64,000 bases of DNA from an uncultured Oscillospiraceae bacterium (GCA_958448165.1 CAUDCW010000003.1:62001-126000), one strand, 5' to 3'; shown: positions 46,016 through 54,618, numbered from the stretch's first letter. Notes: generated by a model from the sequence alone, not told the origin. Translations and numbers: made by a program.

Positions 46016-47185
46016 TTAGAAACTCTCTCTGAAAATCTGTTCAATCTCATCCTCATCAAGCAGCTTGTAACCACCTGTAAGGACTATCGTACCCTTTACA
46101 AGATCCTTAATCATATCCTCTGTTGCACCTAGTTCAGTAATGTTCAATACAAGTCCAAGCTCCTTCATCCAGTTTTCCATTGCTGTAAGACCTTCAGATG
46201 CAATCTGTTCATCTGTCTTTCCTGTCGCATCAACATCCCATACATTCTTGGCGAAACGAACAAACTTTGCAAGTCCATAAGGCATAATATGCCTATAATA
46301 TGGTAATGAAACTGCAGCCAGCGTCATACCATGGGTTGCGTCTGTACACGCTCCCACAGACTGACCAAGCATATGTACCATCCAATCTGTTGACTTTGCC
46401 TTGGCAACCAATGTATTAAGCGCCCATGTCGCAGACCACATAATATTGCTCCTTGCTTCATAGTCCTGTGGATTTTTATTCGCAATACGACTTGAATGTA
46501 TTACAGATTTCATCAGCCCTTCACTGATGTAGTCGCTGGTATTATCATCTTCTCCGGAAAAGTACTGCTCACAGATATGATTGAAAATATCATAAATCCC
46601 TGAAATCATCTGATAATGAGGGAGTGTCAGTGTGTACTTCGGATTTAAAATAGAGAATTTAGGCATAATTTTTTCATCAGCAAAAACATGACCTATTTTC
46701 AGCTTAGCAGAATGATTGGTAATGACTGCTCCTGCATTCATCTCAGAACCTGTACCAACCATCGTCAGCACACAGCCTACCGGAATTATCTCACAAGAAG
46801 GCTCGTCAAATTTAAGATAATACTTTTCCCAAGGGTCTTCCTCACAATTAACAGATACGGAAACTGCCTTAGCATAATCACATACAGACCCGCCGCCTAC
46901 TGCAAGGAGAAAATCCGCTTTATGATTTCTTGCAATTTCAACACCTTCATACAATTTTTCAAGTGTGGGATTTGGCATTACACCTGCAATCTCTGTGATA
47001 TTCTTACCCTCTTCTTTGAGAATAGCCATTACTTCGTCATAAATTCCGTTTTTCTTAATAGAACCAGCACCATATATTAACACTACATTCTGACCATATT
47101 TTTTAAGCTCTGTCCCTAAATTTGAGAGTGAATCCTCTCCGAAATATAATTTTGTTGGATTACAATAAGTAAAATTTCCTAACAT
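46016..47185 (-). CDS. Iron-containing alcohol dehydrogenase, YqhD/BDH-like
   Basis: This 389-aa group III dehydrogenase reduces aldehydes with NAD(P)H. The nucleotide-binding GGGSVCDYAKAV is near residue 95, and metal ligands appear as Asp/His in GIYDIFNHICEQY near 193-205 and the later conserved HMLGQSVGA and DATHGMTLA segments. The start has AGGAG upstream. With the following reductase it would clear reactive aldehydes or quinones, consistent with the divergent MerR gene that carries Cys52. Confidence 0.88.
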   Translation of the reverse strand: MLGNFTYCNPTKLYFGEDSLSNLGTELKKYGQNVVLIYGAGSIKKNGIYDEVMAILKEEGKNITEIAGVMPNPTLEKLYEGVEIARNHKADFLLAVGGGSVCDYAKAVSVSVNCEEDPWEKYYLKFDEPSCEIIPVGCVLTMVGTGSEMNAGAVITNHSAKLKIGHVFADEKIMPKFSILNPKYTLTLPHYQMISGIYDIFNHICEQYFSGEDDNTSDYISEGLMKSVIHSSRIANKNPQDYEARSNIMWSATWALNTLVAKAKSTDWMVHMLGQSVGACTDATHGMTLAAVSLPYYRHIMPYGLAKFVRFAKNVWDVDATGKTDEQIASEGLTAMENWMKELGLVLNITELGATEDMIKDLVKGTIVLTGGYKLLDEDEIEQIFRESF

Positions 47186-47231
47186 AATTTGCTCCTTTCT
47201 CTTTACACAAAATTATTTTTTTGTTATTCTT

Positions 47232-47262
47232 ATATTAATACCTAAACCTGACTTTAGGTCAA
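47232..47262 (-). promoter_or_regulatory. MerR-type promoter/operator
   Basis: On the minus strand the -35 TTGACC (complement of 47257-47262) and -10 TAATAT (complement of 47232-47237) are 19 bases apart, the long spacer typical of MerR-controlled promoters. The spacer holds the dyad ACCTAAA-N6-TTTAGGT (47240-47259). Confidence 0.85.
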
Positions 47263-47299
47263 GTGCTTTTTTAAATTTTTTATGTAAAGAGAGGTTATT

Positions 47300-47737
47300 A
47301 TGAATACAATCGGTGAAATTTCAAAAATGTTTGGTTTACCCATTTCTACACTAAGATACTACGATAAAGAAGGACTTTTTCCAAATATGAAACGCTCATC
47401 CGGCATTCGTATATTTTCAGAGTCTGAAATAGAGGCTCTTCGTGTGATTGAATGTCTTAAAAAGACAGGTATGGAAATCAAGGATATCAAACAGTTTATG
47501 GACTGGTGTGCTGAAGGACCTTCAACTTATTCCAACCGAAAAAAACTATTTGAGGACAGAAAGAAAGCCCTTGAAAAACAACTTCAAGAGCTTGAAAAAA
47601 ATATGGCAATGATTAAGTTCAAATGTTGGTATTATGAACAGGCTATTTCTGATGGTAACGAAGAACGCCTAAATACAATAATCCCCGATAATCTTCCTGC
47701 TGATATAAAATCTATATACGAATTGGCTCATTCGTAG
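47300..47737 (+). CDS. MerR-family regulator, AdhR/NmlR-like
   Basis: This 145-aa regulator has an N-terminal winged HTH (residues 1-70; GEISKMFGLPISTLRYYD) and a long dimerisation helix (about 80-115). Cys52 lies in VIECLKKTGM, the place of the single cysteine that senses aldehydes in B. subtilis AdhR. It is transcribed away from the alcohol dehydrogenase operon, with the dyad operator between them. It probably activates that operon on carbonyl or electrophile stress. Confidence 0.85.
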   Translation: MNTIGEISKMFGLPISTLRYYDKEGLFPNMKRSSGIRIFSESEIEALRVIECLKKTGMEIKDIKQFMDWCAEGPSTYSNRKKLFEDRKKALEKQLQELEKNMAMIKFKCWYYEQAISDGNEERLNTIIPDNLPADIKSIYELAHS

Positions 47738-47770
47738 AAAATAATAATGAGCATCTACATAAATTGGAAT

Positions 47771-48742
47771 TTATAAAACACAATGCTCAAGTATCTGCTT
47801 TTTTATATCGAAATAATAAACAATCTGTCGGATAGTTTCTTCAACCTGTTGAATTCCAATTTCTTTTTCATCGACTCCACAGTCTATTCCTAAAATTCGT
47901 TTAATATTATATTCCAACCATTCCAATCTGCCATTATTGCAATCATATAATATTTCCCACTCTACGGGCATTTCACCGCCCGCGTTTTTATATCCCTGCA
48001 AAAAAGATTGAAACAACTGAAAGTCAATTTTGCACTGCTCATATCCCGACCAACATAACGCCATTTCAAACAATTCCATAAATGGATTATTGTAGGATAA
48101 ACATTCTAAATCAATAATTCGATAATCTTTCCCTGACCAAAGAATATTTTTGCAATCCATATCGTTATGACAAATCGATACAACTGGCGGGAGCTTTTTC
48201 CTTGATAAGTTGCCTTTGATTTGACTGCTTTCAATTATAGGAAATGCGTCGTTCAATAGTTCATGCAACCTTATATCGACTTTCTTTAATCCGGTAAGAT
48301 AAAACTCCCAATCAATAGACATATCACAACAGCTTCTGCTCTCGTATTTCTTGTCTATGTTATGGATTTTCGCAAGAATCTTTCCCATTTCGGTGCAATT
48401 GTAGTCTGTGATCTCACCGACTTTCAAAGCTTTTCCTGAAAAATAATCAAAGATGTAGTAATAATTGCCGTCTATCTCTTGCATTTTTCTTCCGTCAAAA
48501 GATAACGCAGGGAGTATGGGGATACCTTCTTGTTCCAACAAGCGCTCTATCTGTTCTGCATGAGTAAAGTTTTCCAGAGCAGTTTTTCGCTGCATAACAA
48601 ACGGATTCAGTAATTTAAGAGCGTAGGTACCCTGCTTAGTGTTAACCTTATACATCTTGTGCATAAAACCACCATTTAGACGGACTGGATCACCCTTTAA
48701 ATCCCAATGATGTTTTTGTGCTATAAGCTCAAATATTGACAC
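47771..48742 (-). CDS. Aminoglycoside phosphotransferase-family kinase
   Basis: This 323-aa APH/choline kinase-like small-molecule kinase has a nucleotide-binding strand pair with YALKLLNP near residue 38, the catalytic Brenner motif CHNDMDCKNILW near 195 and the metal-binding IDLECLSYNNP near 215. The substrate is unknown; many such clostridial proteins act on sugars, homoserine or spore-coat related compounds rather than antibiotics. It stands alone. Confidence 0.8.
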   Translation of the reverse strand: MSIFELIAQKHHWDLKGDPVRLNGGFMHKMYKVNTKQGTYALKLLNPFVMQRKTALENFTHAEQIERLLEQEGIPILPALSFDGRKMQEIDGNYYYIFDYFSGKALKVGEITDYNCTEMGKILAKIHNIDKKYESRSCCDMSIDWEFYLTGLKKVDIRLHELLNDAFPIIESSQIKGNLSRKKLPPVVSICHNDMDCKNILWSGKDYRIIDLECLSYNNPFMELFEMALCWSGYEQCKIDFQLFQSFLQGYKNAGGEMPVEWEILYDCNNGRLEWLEYNIKRILGIDCGVDEKEIGIQQVEETIRQIVYYFDIKKQILEHCVL

Positions 48743-48822
48743 AAGAATTCCTCCAAATTCAAGTTTATCAATGAGCTAATTATATCATACCGCTTAATAA
48801 ATCTCAATCCTTTTCAGAATAA

Positions 48823-48990
48823 TCAAATCCCATACGGAATAATATCATCAATCGTCAAATCCCTTTTCGGCTTTGCAAGGCCGTTGTACTGCTTATGACA
48901 TTCAAGCAAGTCAAGGAGCAGTCCGAGGGGCATTAGCGTTGTTTCGTCAATGTTTACTGTCAGGTCGTCGCTCAATGTTATGTCAAACAT
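48823..48990 (-). CDS. 55-aa partner of the XRE regulator
   Basis: A minus-strand frame of 55 codons starts at ATG 48990 with AAGGAG at the right distance and overlaps the end of the XRE gene. The protein is acidic with a helical LMPLGLLLDLLECHKQY core and an end DLTIDDIIPYG. I recognise no family. The overlap and the strong ribosome site make it a real partner gene, perhaps the second member of a toxin-antitoxin-like or abortive module. Confidence 0.6.
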   Translation of the reverse strand: MFDITLSDDLTVNIDETTLMPLGLLLDLLECHKQYNGLAKPKRDLTIDDIIPYGI

Positions 48991-49549
48991 ATTTTTCTCC
49001 TTTGGGGCAAAGCTTTTTCCAAGTGATATTGTTGTCGCCGAATTTAAACCAGATAGAGTCGTTGTAGCTTACGCCAAAGGTCCTTTTAACGATTTCAATA
49101 GGGTCATACTCGTCAAGACCTATTTTATTAAGCAGATCCTTTATATCTGCACGACCACGCTCCCAACAGCGTGTTTCCAACAGCTCGCTGAGCTTGGCGA
49201 TATCAATTTTGTCAAAAGCAAGAAAAAATTGCTTCATCGGATTGTCGGTGAACTTCTTGATAAATACTTCGTTGTTTTGGATATTCACCAAAGCAGACAG
49301 TTCATCTTTCCAGTAAACCGAGATTTTACAGCCGTCCCATTTATTTTTCAGCTTATCTTCAAGCTGAATATTGCAGTTGAGCTTTTCAGCCATAACAGAT
49401 ATAGTTTCAAGCTGAGGTGAAATCTGATGCGTTTCTATTCTTGCAATTGTAGATTGAGGCATATTGCACCGTTTAGCCAGCTCACGCTGAGACATTTTTA
49501 ATCCTTTGCGTTTATCAGCCAGTTCATCAACTATATTATATTCATTCAT
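48983..49549 (-). CDS. XRE-family regulator with C-terminal HipA-associated-like motif
   Basis: This 188-aa protein begins with an HTH (about 15-65, with SQRELAKRCNMPQSTIARIE). A second region near residue 145-185 reads RTFGVSYNDSIWFKFGDN followed by ITWKKL, which resembles the segment before HipA-like kinase domains in some clostridial proteins. No kinase domain follows. It is in an operon with the 55-aa gene and has an operator exactly over its promoter, so it very likely represses itself. Confidence 0.7.
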   Translation of the reverse strand: MNEYNIVDELADKRKGLKMSQRELAKRCNMPQSTIARIETHQISPQLETISVMAEKLNCNIQLEDKLKNKWDGCKISVYWKDELSALVNIQNNEVFIKKFTDNPMKQFFLAFDKIDIAKLSELLETRCWERGRADIKDLLNKIGLDEYDPIEIVKRTFGVSYNDSIWFKFGDNNITWKKLCPKGEKYV

Positions 49550-49570
49550 AACATCACCTCTTGCAAATAA

Positions 49571-49599
49571 ATGATAGCATATAAGCTATCATATGTCAA
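49571..49599 (-). promoter_or_regulatory. Autoregulated promoter of the XRE gene pair
   Basis: On the minus strand the -35 TTGACA (complement of 49594-49599) and -10 TATCAT (complement of 49571-49576) are 17 bases apart. The perfect dyad ATGATAGC-N6-GCTATCAT (49571-49592) covers the -10 and most of the spacer. Confidence 0.85.
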
Positions 49600-49661
49600 T
49601 GAGATTACTGACACAACTTTTAAATTTCTGTAATCTGTGATTTTATCAAATTATATATGTT

Positions 49662-49916
49662 TTGGAATATTCAGGACGGACATCATCCGATTATTTTTTG
49701 CAATGCGGTCCGATAAGATACAAGGTAGATGCAAGAATACAGGCTGAAAAAAGAGCTTTTTCGCATTATATGATTCCGAGATTTACTGAATTCAGAGTTG
49801 CTGAAAACGACATTGATTATCAGACTGTCTGCACAAAAGTCTGTACGGATGAAATGCGAAATAATATGATTGTTAATGATGTTCTAAAGGCGGTACGGTC
49901 TGGCCGGACGAGCTGA
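49662..49916 (+). pseudogene. DEAD/DEAH-type helicase remnant
   Basis: The 84-codon frame matches the inter-domain part of SF2 helicases of the restriction-enzyme type: LQCGPIRYKVDARIQAEKRA, then PRFTEFRV, and an end VLKAVRSGRT that corresponds to the start of the second helicase lobe. No ATPase motifs are present. At about 49892 a different frame takes over (VWPDELTDAAVEIFASEK) and ends at TGA (49994), the tail of yet another lost gene. Confidence 0.6.
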
Positions 49917-49999
49917 CCGACGCAGCGGTGGAGATATTCGCCTCAGAAAAAAACAATTGCGAAAAGCGCGAGGAACGCGAGAAGAAAGGTGGTTGAAAA

Positions 50000-50377
50000 A
50001 TTCCGAGAATTGTAATTAACACACAGAATTATATGTTTGCGGATATGATTAAGCGGACGCTTGAAAGCGACGACTTCAGTGTAACTTTGGCAGAAAAACC
50101 CGAAAAGTTTTTGCAGGAATTTAACCGCACAGCGGCAAATATCGTGCTGATGGAGGTGACCGGATATACGCCGTGGAAGATTGAAGAACGTATGAAACTT
50201 CGAAATCAGATAAAGCAAATTGATCCGGAATGTAAGATTGCATTTTTGGTGGACGAAAAGGCAGAGCCTGTCGTTGCCCAAAAGGTACGGCGAGCAAAAA
50301 CCGACGGTCTGATTGATCAATTTATTTACACTTCTATTTCAGCAAGCTATCTGCTTGGTGTGATGGAAACAATTTAA
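50000..50377 (+). CDS. Stand-alone receiver-like protein with Glu at the phospho-site
   Basis: A 125-codon frame with a receiver-like alpha/beta pattern. The expected phospho-Asp position reads LMEVTGYTP (Glu), and the N-terminal acidic pair is replaced by IVINTQNY. The end RRAKTDGLIDQFIYTS is shared with the proteins at 58608 and in the remnant at 6474. The best-placed initiation codon is ATT at 50000, seven bases after AAGGTGG; the first ATG (50033) would cut off the first strand. Either ATT is used or an original ATG was mutated. The function is unknown; it may dock to a kinase or regulator without being phosphorylated. Confidence 0.55.
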   Translation: MPRIVINTQNYMFADMIKRTLESDDFSVTLAEKPEKFLQEFNRTAANIVLMEVTGYTPWKIEERMKLRNQIKQIDPECKIAFLVDEKAEPVVAQKVRRAKTDGLIDQFIYTSISASYLLGVMETI

Positions 50378-50392
50378 CTAAGGAGGAATTTT

Positions 50393-50599
50393 ATGAGTTA
50401 TGTTGGAAAATGGGTGTTTCATTCCATTGGTATGGTGAATGATTCGGATGAAGTGGTGTTCCTAAGCGCAGAGGAATATCTGAAGGCGCCGATGCCGTAC
50501 ATCGACGAATCGGACGAGGAAGCAGTAGCAGACGAACTGAAGTAAAGACAGCAGATGATCGGTGGGCGGATTGCCGTGTGTGAGGACGGCAAGCTGTGA
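50393..50599 (+). pseudogene. Broken copy of the YIGKW acidic protein gene
   Basis: An ATG with AGGAGG upstream opens a frame matching the first 65 residues of the protein at 57419 (MSYVGKWVFHSIGM against MNYIGKWVFDSIGM, then PMPYIDE and EEAVADE). TAA at 50543 interrupts it, and after about 17 more matching codons it ends at TGA (50597). The remainder is replaced by the lipoprotein frame below. Confidence 0.8.
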
Positions 50600-51258
50600 T
50601 GCTGATGTCCCTGACAGCCTGTGGCCGTGGGGATAAGCCTGCAAATTCTGAACCCGGCACCACTCCTTCCGGCGCAAGCGATACAACCGACAATACAACG
50701 GAAAAGGCTTCTGAGCCACAGGGGGCATCGGCGGAAATCAAGTCCGCTGTGGACGGTATCTTGACGATTGATATTGGTAAAGCTGCCATCGTGGTGAACG
50801 AAACGGCGGTGCCTATGCCATACCGCCTCGGGGAGCTGGAGGCTGCCGGCGTCCCCGGTGATGAATCCCGAAAAGAAATCGAATTGGCTCCTGGCGACTT
50901 TTTCTCTGTAAACCTCTATTTGGATGAAAATGAGGATTATTTGATCAGCCCGGCATACCACAACGGGGAGAATGATACTATCAACATCGCCGACGCTAAG
51001 GCGGAGCAGATCACTATGATCACATATTCCGGTGAACCTGTGGATCAGGGCGTTTCACTTTTCGGCTTAACATTCGGTATGACAAAGAGCGACGTCAAGG
51101 CGTTGCTCGGCGAACCTATGAGTGATAATGGCGATTATTTTGAGTGGCAGGTAGCTGCGTCTGACGTCGGTTATGAGGGTAGCTTCTCTATCTATTTTAC
51201 CGATGATGCGGACGATGCCGGTGCATCGCAGATCGACCCGTCACTTATTGAAAAATAA
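50596..51258 (+). CDS. Lipoprotein-like protein lacking most of its signal peptide
   Basis: This 220-codon frame begins with only eight residues before a lipobox cysteine (SLTACG), followed by a Thr/Ser/Pro-rich linker and a C-terminal domain with the segment FGLTFGMTKSDVKALLGEP, typical of small secreted proteins. The basic and hydrophobic parts of the signal peptide and any ribosome site are missing because the gene is joined to the broken copy just upstream. It is probably not exported now. The base composition is more GC-rich than its neighbours. Confidence 0.55.
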   Translation: MMLMSLTACGRGDKPANSEPGTTPSGASDTTDNTTEKASEPQGASAEIKSAVDGILTIDIGKAAIVVNETAVPMPYRLGELEAAGVPGDESRKEIELAPGDFFSVNLYLDENEDYLISPAYHNGENDTINIADAKAEQITMITYSGEPVDQGVSLFGLTFGMTKSDVKALLGEPMSDNGDYFEWQVAASDVGYEGSFSIYFTDDADDAGASQIDPSLIEK

Positions 51259-51548
51259 TTCGAACTTTGGTGAACAAGGCGCAATGAGCGCATTACTTTT
51301 TAAGTTAATTCACAAGAATTATCAGAAGAAATAATTCACATTACCATCAAAGATTATTATTTATTGAAAAGTTTGCACTAAAGTACATTGTGAAAGAGAA
51401 ACAAAACTATTAAAATTATATTAGGGATAACTAATTTCACAAATGTTTGATAAAAGGTCGCTAAATCATCAGGCACTCTGTTTGTAATTGTATTTATCGG
51501 CAGCGATCCTGAGCTTAATGATATAAATATGCTTGTGTGACAAATTAA
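51259..51548. other. Gap with a copy of the repeated promoter-type box
   Basis: TTTGCACTAAAGTACATTG at 51372-51390 is one of three copies of a box also found at 56579 and 58528. No gene follows directly. Other sequence is AT-rich with short frames only. Confidence 0.5.
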
Positions 51549-51662
51549 GGTGTACAATCATACAGATGTGATAAATGCGGTTGGATACCGAGCGACACAC
51601 AGAACATCCCTAAATTCTGTCCGCAGTGCGGTGATGTTTTTGATTTTAATGATGTAAAATAA
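51549..51662 (+). pseudogene. Zinc-ribbon remnant
   Basis: After a TAA at 51546 the frame encodes 37 residues with two knuckles (YRCDKCGW and KFCPQCGD), a rubredoxin-like zinc ribbon at the end of a lost protein. It stops at TAA (51660), two bases before the lipoprotein gene. Confidence 0.5.
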
Positions 51663-51664
51663 AA

Positions 51665-52156
51665 ATGAAATTAGTTGTTAAGAATATAATTATTATGTGC
51701 TTATTATCAGTTGTATTTTCATTGTTTGGTTGTTCGCCTCAGCCTGTAAAAACCGATTCGGAAATTTCTTCAATCTCAATTACGCAAAACCATATGAACA
51801 GAGCATATTGCTATGCCTTCTCAGCATATGAAGATAACGATAAATATTTTTTTAATGCTTGGTGTGTTTTAAAAGACGGCGAAAATAGTTCAAAAGAGGT
51901 TGATATTCAAAACATCAAGATAACCGAAGCTGAGTTTTCTGAGTTTGCAAGGCTTAACGAAAAATACGGTTTTGCAGATTACGCTAAAAGGGATAATAAC
52001 AAAAAACATAATATTTCTGACAAAACAACAAACAGCTTCACGGTGTGCTTTGGTGGCGAATCATTAACGCTCGAAACAGACAACGAGTGCTATGATGCAG
52101 TTTATGATTATTTTATAACCCTTACAACTAAGGAAACACTGAATAAATCACGCTGA
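51665..52156 (+). CDS. Putative lipoprotein
   Basis: This 163-aa protein has a signal peptide (basic start, hydrophobic 8-20) and a lipobox LFGC with Cys23. The rest is a compact domain of unknown family. The last residues (KETLNKSR) are encoded by the end of the TIR element that begins at 52129, so the original C-terminus has been replaced. No clear ribosome site is seen before the ATG. Confidence 0.55.
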   Translation: MKLVVKNIIIMCLLSVVFSLFGCSPQPVKTDSEISSISITQNHMNRAYCYAFSAYEDNDKYFFNAWCVLKDGENSSKEVDIQNIKITEAEFSEFARLNEKYGFADYAKRDNNKKHNISDKTTNSFTVCFGGESLTLETDNECYDAVYDYFITLTTKETLNKSR

Positions 52157-52305
52157 AAGCTGTTTGCACATCTTGCTTGCATATTTTCCGTCAGCCTGAC
52201 CAAAAAATCCTCGTAATGCGACAGCATTACTGCGGTTTATTTGTCCAACCTGACGAAAAATCTGACGGCGCAATATGCACAAACGATTTAATCAGTGTTC
52301 CCTAA
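52129..52305. repeat. TIR element, 177 bp
   Basis: The left end TAAGGAAACACTGAATAAAT and the right end (52285-52304) are inverted copies with a few differences. The interior contains a second inverted arrangement (CGTCAGCCTGACC and a later CCAACCTGACG). It has no coding capacity and resembles a miniature inverted-repeat element. It overlaps the 3' end of the lipoprotein gene. Confidence 0.75.
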
Positions 52306-52332
52306 TACCTTGTTTAGAGGTGAAATAATAGT

Positions 52333-52827
52333 ATGTTAAGATTTTTTAAAAAAATGGATATGAATGAAGAGGACGGCGGAATTGTAAAAAAAGTCAATGT
52401 TGATGCCCCGAAGATTATTACGTCTACGCAGATTGTGATATTTGAATGTAAATTTTCAACCTTTGCGTTTTTAGATTCGGATGAAGAAATAGGAAATCGT
52501 GTTTACATATTGGAAGCAAGGCTTGAAAATGAATTTGTAAACGGCAGATATCGCCATCGTTCTCGTTTCGAAAATAATGTAGATGTTAAATTTAAAGCAG
52601 AGCAATCTTTTATGGAGCGTTTACAAAGAATAATTGAGGAGCATAATCTTGCAAAAAATAACGGCGTATGCGTTGAAGTTAAGGGACTGCCTGATATGTA
52701 TGGAGCAAAGCTAAGGGTGGATTATGAATCAGGTGAAAGAATCTATACTTCGAACAATCAAGATAATTTCCTTTCCGTCAGTGCTATAAAAGCGATGCTC
52801 AGGTTCTTTCGTACACAATTATCATAA
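52333..52827 (+). CDS. Conserved protein of unknown function
   Basis: This 164-aa soluble protein has no signal or membrane helix. The middle (about 70-125) is charged, and a C-terminal segment reads GAKLRVDYESGERIY, suggestive of a beta-sandwich. GAGGTG lies ahead of the ATG. I recognise no family. A terminator follows, so it is a single-gene unit between the TIR element and the sensor operon. Confidence 0.5.
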   Translation: MLRFFKKMDMNEEDGGIVKKVNVDAPKIITSTQIVIFECKFSTFAFLDSDEEIGNRVYILEARLENEFVNGRYRHRSRFENNVDVKFKAEQSFMERLQRIIEEHNLAKNNGVCVEVKGLPDMYGAKLRVDYESGERIYTSNNQDNFLSVSAIKAMLRFFRTQLS

Positions 52828-52833
52828 TAAAAG

Positions 52834-52862
52834 ATGTCGCTCTTTTGGGGCGGCATTTTTTA
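52834..52862 (+). terminator. Terminator upstream of the sensor operon
   Basis: A 9-bp stem with G-T pairs (ATGTCGCTC / GGGCGGCAT) and a 5-base loop is followed by TTTTTT. Confidence 0.75.
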
Positions 52863-52956
52863 TAATTATTAATTCCAAAACAAACAGCAGAGGATTGTAA
52901 TTTGACTTTAATGTGTTAAAATATATTTAATATTAAAAAGAAATCGAGGTGTGGCT

Positions 52957-54618
52957 GTGACTAAGATTAACCGAAAAAATGTAATATATGCGATTGGTGT
53001 CGCTTCTTTGCTTGTAATAGCGTATTATTCCCGAGCGTTCCATACTCAGGTAGATGAACCTATTGTTAAAATGCTTTTGGTAATGATTAGAAGCGTTATT
53101 CAGATTTCCCTTGTTATCGGTTGGTGCTTGTCCGTCGGAACAAGAATTATCAATAAACAGGTTAGACATTATCTTATAGCGGTTGGGATATTGCTGGCAT
53201 TTTGGCTTATTCTGAGAACCTGCAAATGGGAGTTTATTGCTCAAAACGGCACACATTTAGGGCGTTACCTATGGTATGGCTATTATATACCGATGGTGTT
53301 TGTCCCTCTTTTTGGTGTGTTCATTATCGACCATATCGGAAAGACTGAAAACTATAAAACGCCACGCTATATGAAATATCTATACATACCTGCGGTATTG
53401 CTTGTGCTTTCGGTATTTACAAACGACTTGCATCAGTATGTTTTTTCCTTTCCAAACGGAATTGAATACAGTGAATCCGATTATAATTATCAGGTGTTGT
53501 ATTTCATAACGATGGCTTGGTTTATCCTTCTGGGTATCTACTTTGTGGTAATGCTGATTAAAAAGAGCCGAGTACCCGCAAGCAAGAGCTTTCAAAAGCT
53601 CCCTGCAGTCATTCTGGGCATTTCCATAATATTTTGGGTGATGTATTGTATGCAGATAGTCGGCGGTGATCTGGCGGCTATTGACTGCATAATGATTATT
53701 TCGCTTTTGGAAAGCGCAATCCAAAGCGGACTTATTCCGTCCAATACAAGTTATAATGAGCTGTTCCGCAGTTCAACGGTATCCGCACAGATTGTTGATA
53801 CCAATTATCAGCCATGTATGGTTTCAGGTACTGCAACGCCACTGACCGAGAATGTGATGAGAAGCGCCAAAGCCGAACCTGTTGACTTGGGAGATACCAT
53901 ACTGCACAGTAAAGCAATTACAGGCGGTTATGTCCTTTGGCAGGACGATGTAAAACAAATTAAAGAGCTTATAGAGGAACTCCGTTACACACAGGAAAGA
54001 CTCGGAGAAAACAACGAATTACTGAGAGCTGAGCTTGAATTGAAAGAAAACCGTGCAGGAACGGAAGAAAAAAGCCGTTTATACGACCGAATTGCCAAAG
54101 AAGTCGCACCTCAGCTTGCAAAAGCAGAGGAACTATTGAAGCTTGCAGAGTCCGAGCCTGAGTATAACAAAAGCGTAATTGCAAAGGTATCCGTAATTTG
54201 TGCGTACATAAAACGGAGAGGTAATCTTCTTTTGCTTGAAGAGGAAAACAATATTATTCCTGCAAGGGAGCTTGAATACTGTATCAGAGAGTCGCTTGAC
54301 AATTTACGGCTTGGGGAAATTTTCACATCCTTTGACCGTAAATGCGACGGAGTACTTAAGTTGGAACACGCAGTTGTTGCATTCGATTTTTATGAAAATA
54401 TTGTTGAAAGATTACTTGACGATGCAACCGCTATGCTGATACACCTTGACTGCAATGACGGTATCATAAAAATGCGGTTGCAGATAGGATGTAATCAAGA
54501 TATTGCCGAGCATACATTGTCAGAGTTGTCCGTAACCTGCGGAAAATTTGAATGGGATATTCAAGAAGAGGATGTAACCGTTACTCTGATTATTTCAGAG
54601 GGAGGTGACGGCAAATGA
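52957..54618 (+). CDS. 7TM sensor protein with degenerate kinase domain
   Basis: This 553-aa protein has seven N-terminal membrane helices (about 8-235) of the histidine-kinase 7TM type, with the loop WYGYYIPMVFVPLFGVF and the NDLHQYVF segment usual in that family. A linker and coiled coil (about 320-385) follow, then a C-terminal region starting AKVSVICAYIKRRGNL. Where the N box should be it reads ENIVERLLDDA, and no G box is seen, so ATP binding is doubtful. The GTG at 52957 is best spaced from GAGG. It overlaps the next kinase gene (ATGA), so the two are made together: a receptor that probably signals through its neighbour. A decayed copy lies at 6474-7950. Confidence 0.75.
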   Translation: MTKINRKNVIYAIGVASLLVIAYYSRAFHTQVDEPIVKMLLVMIRSVIQISLVIGWCLSVGTRIINKQVRHYLIAVGILLAFWLILRTCKWEFIAQNGTHLGRYLWYGYYIPMVFVPLFGVFIIDHIGKTENYKTPRYMKYLYIPAVLLVLSVFTNDLHQYVFSFPNGIEYSESDYNYQVLYFITMAWFILLGIYFVVMLIKKSRVPASKSFQKLPAVILGISIIFWVMYCMQIVGGDLAAIDCIMIISLLESAIQSGLIPSNTSYNELFRSSTVSAQIVDTNYQPCMVSGTATPLTENVMRSAKAEPVDLGDTILHSKAITGGYVLWQDDVKQIKELIEELRYTQERLGENNELLRAELELKENRAGTEEKSRLYDRIAKEVAPQLAKAEELLKLAESEPEYNKSVIAKVSVICAYIKRRGNLLLLEEENNIIPARELEYCIRESLDNLRLGEIFTSFDRKCDGVLKLEHAVVAFDFYENIVERLLDDATAMLIHLDCNDGIIKMRLQIGCNQDIAEHTLSELSVTCGKFEWDIQEEDVTVTLIISEGGDGK

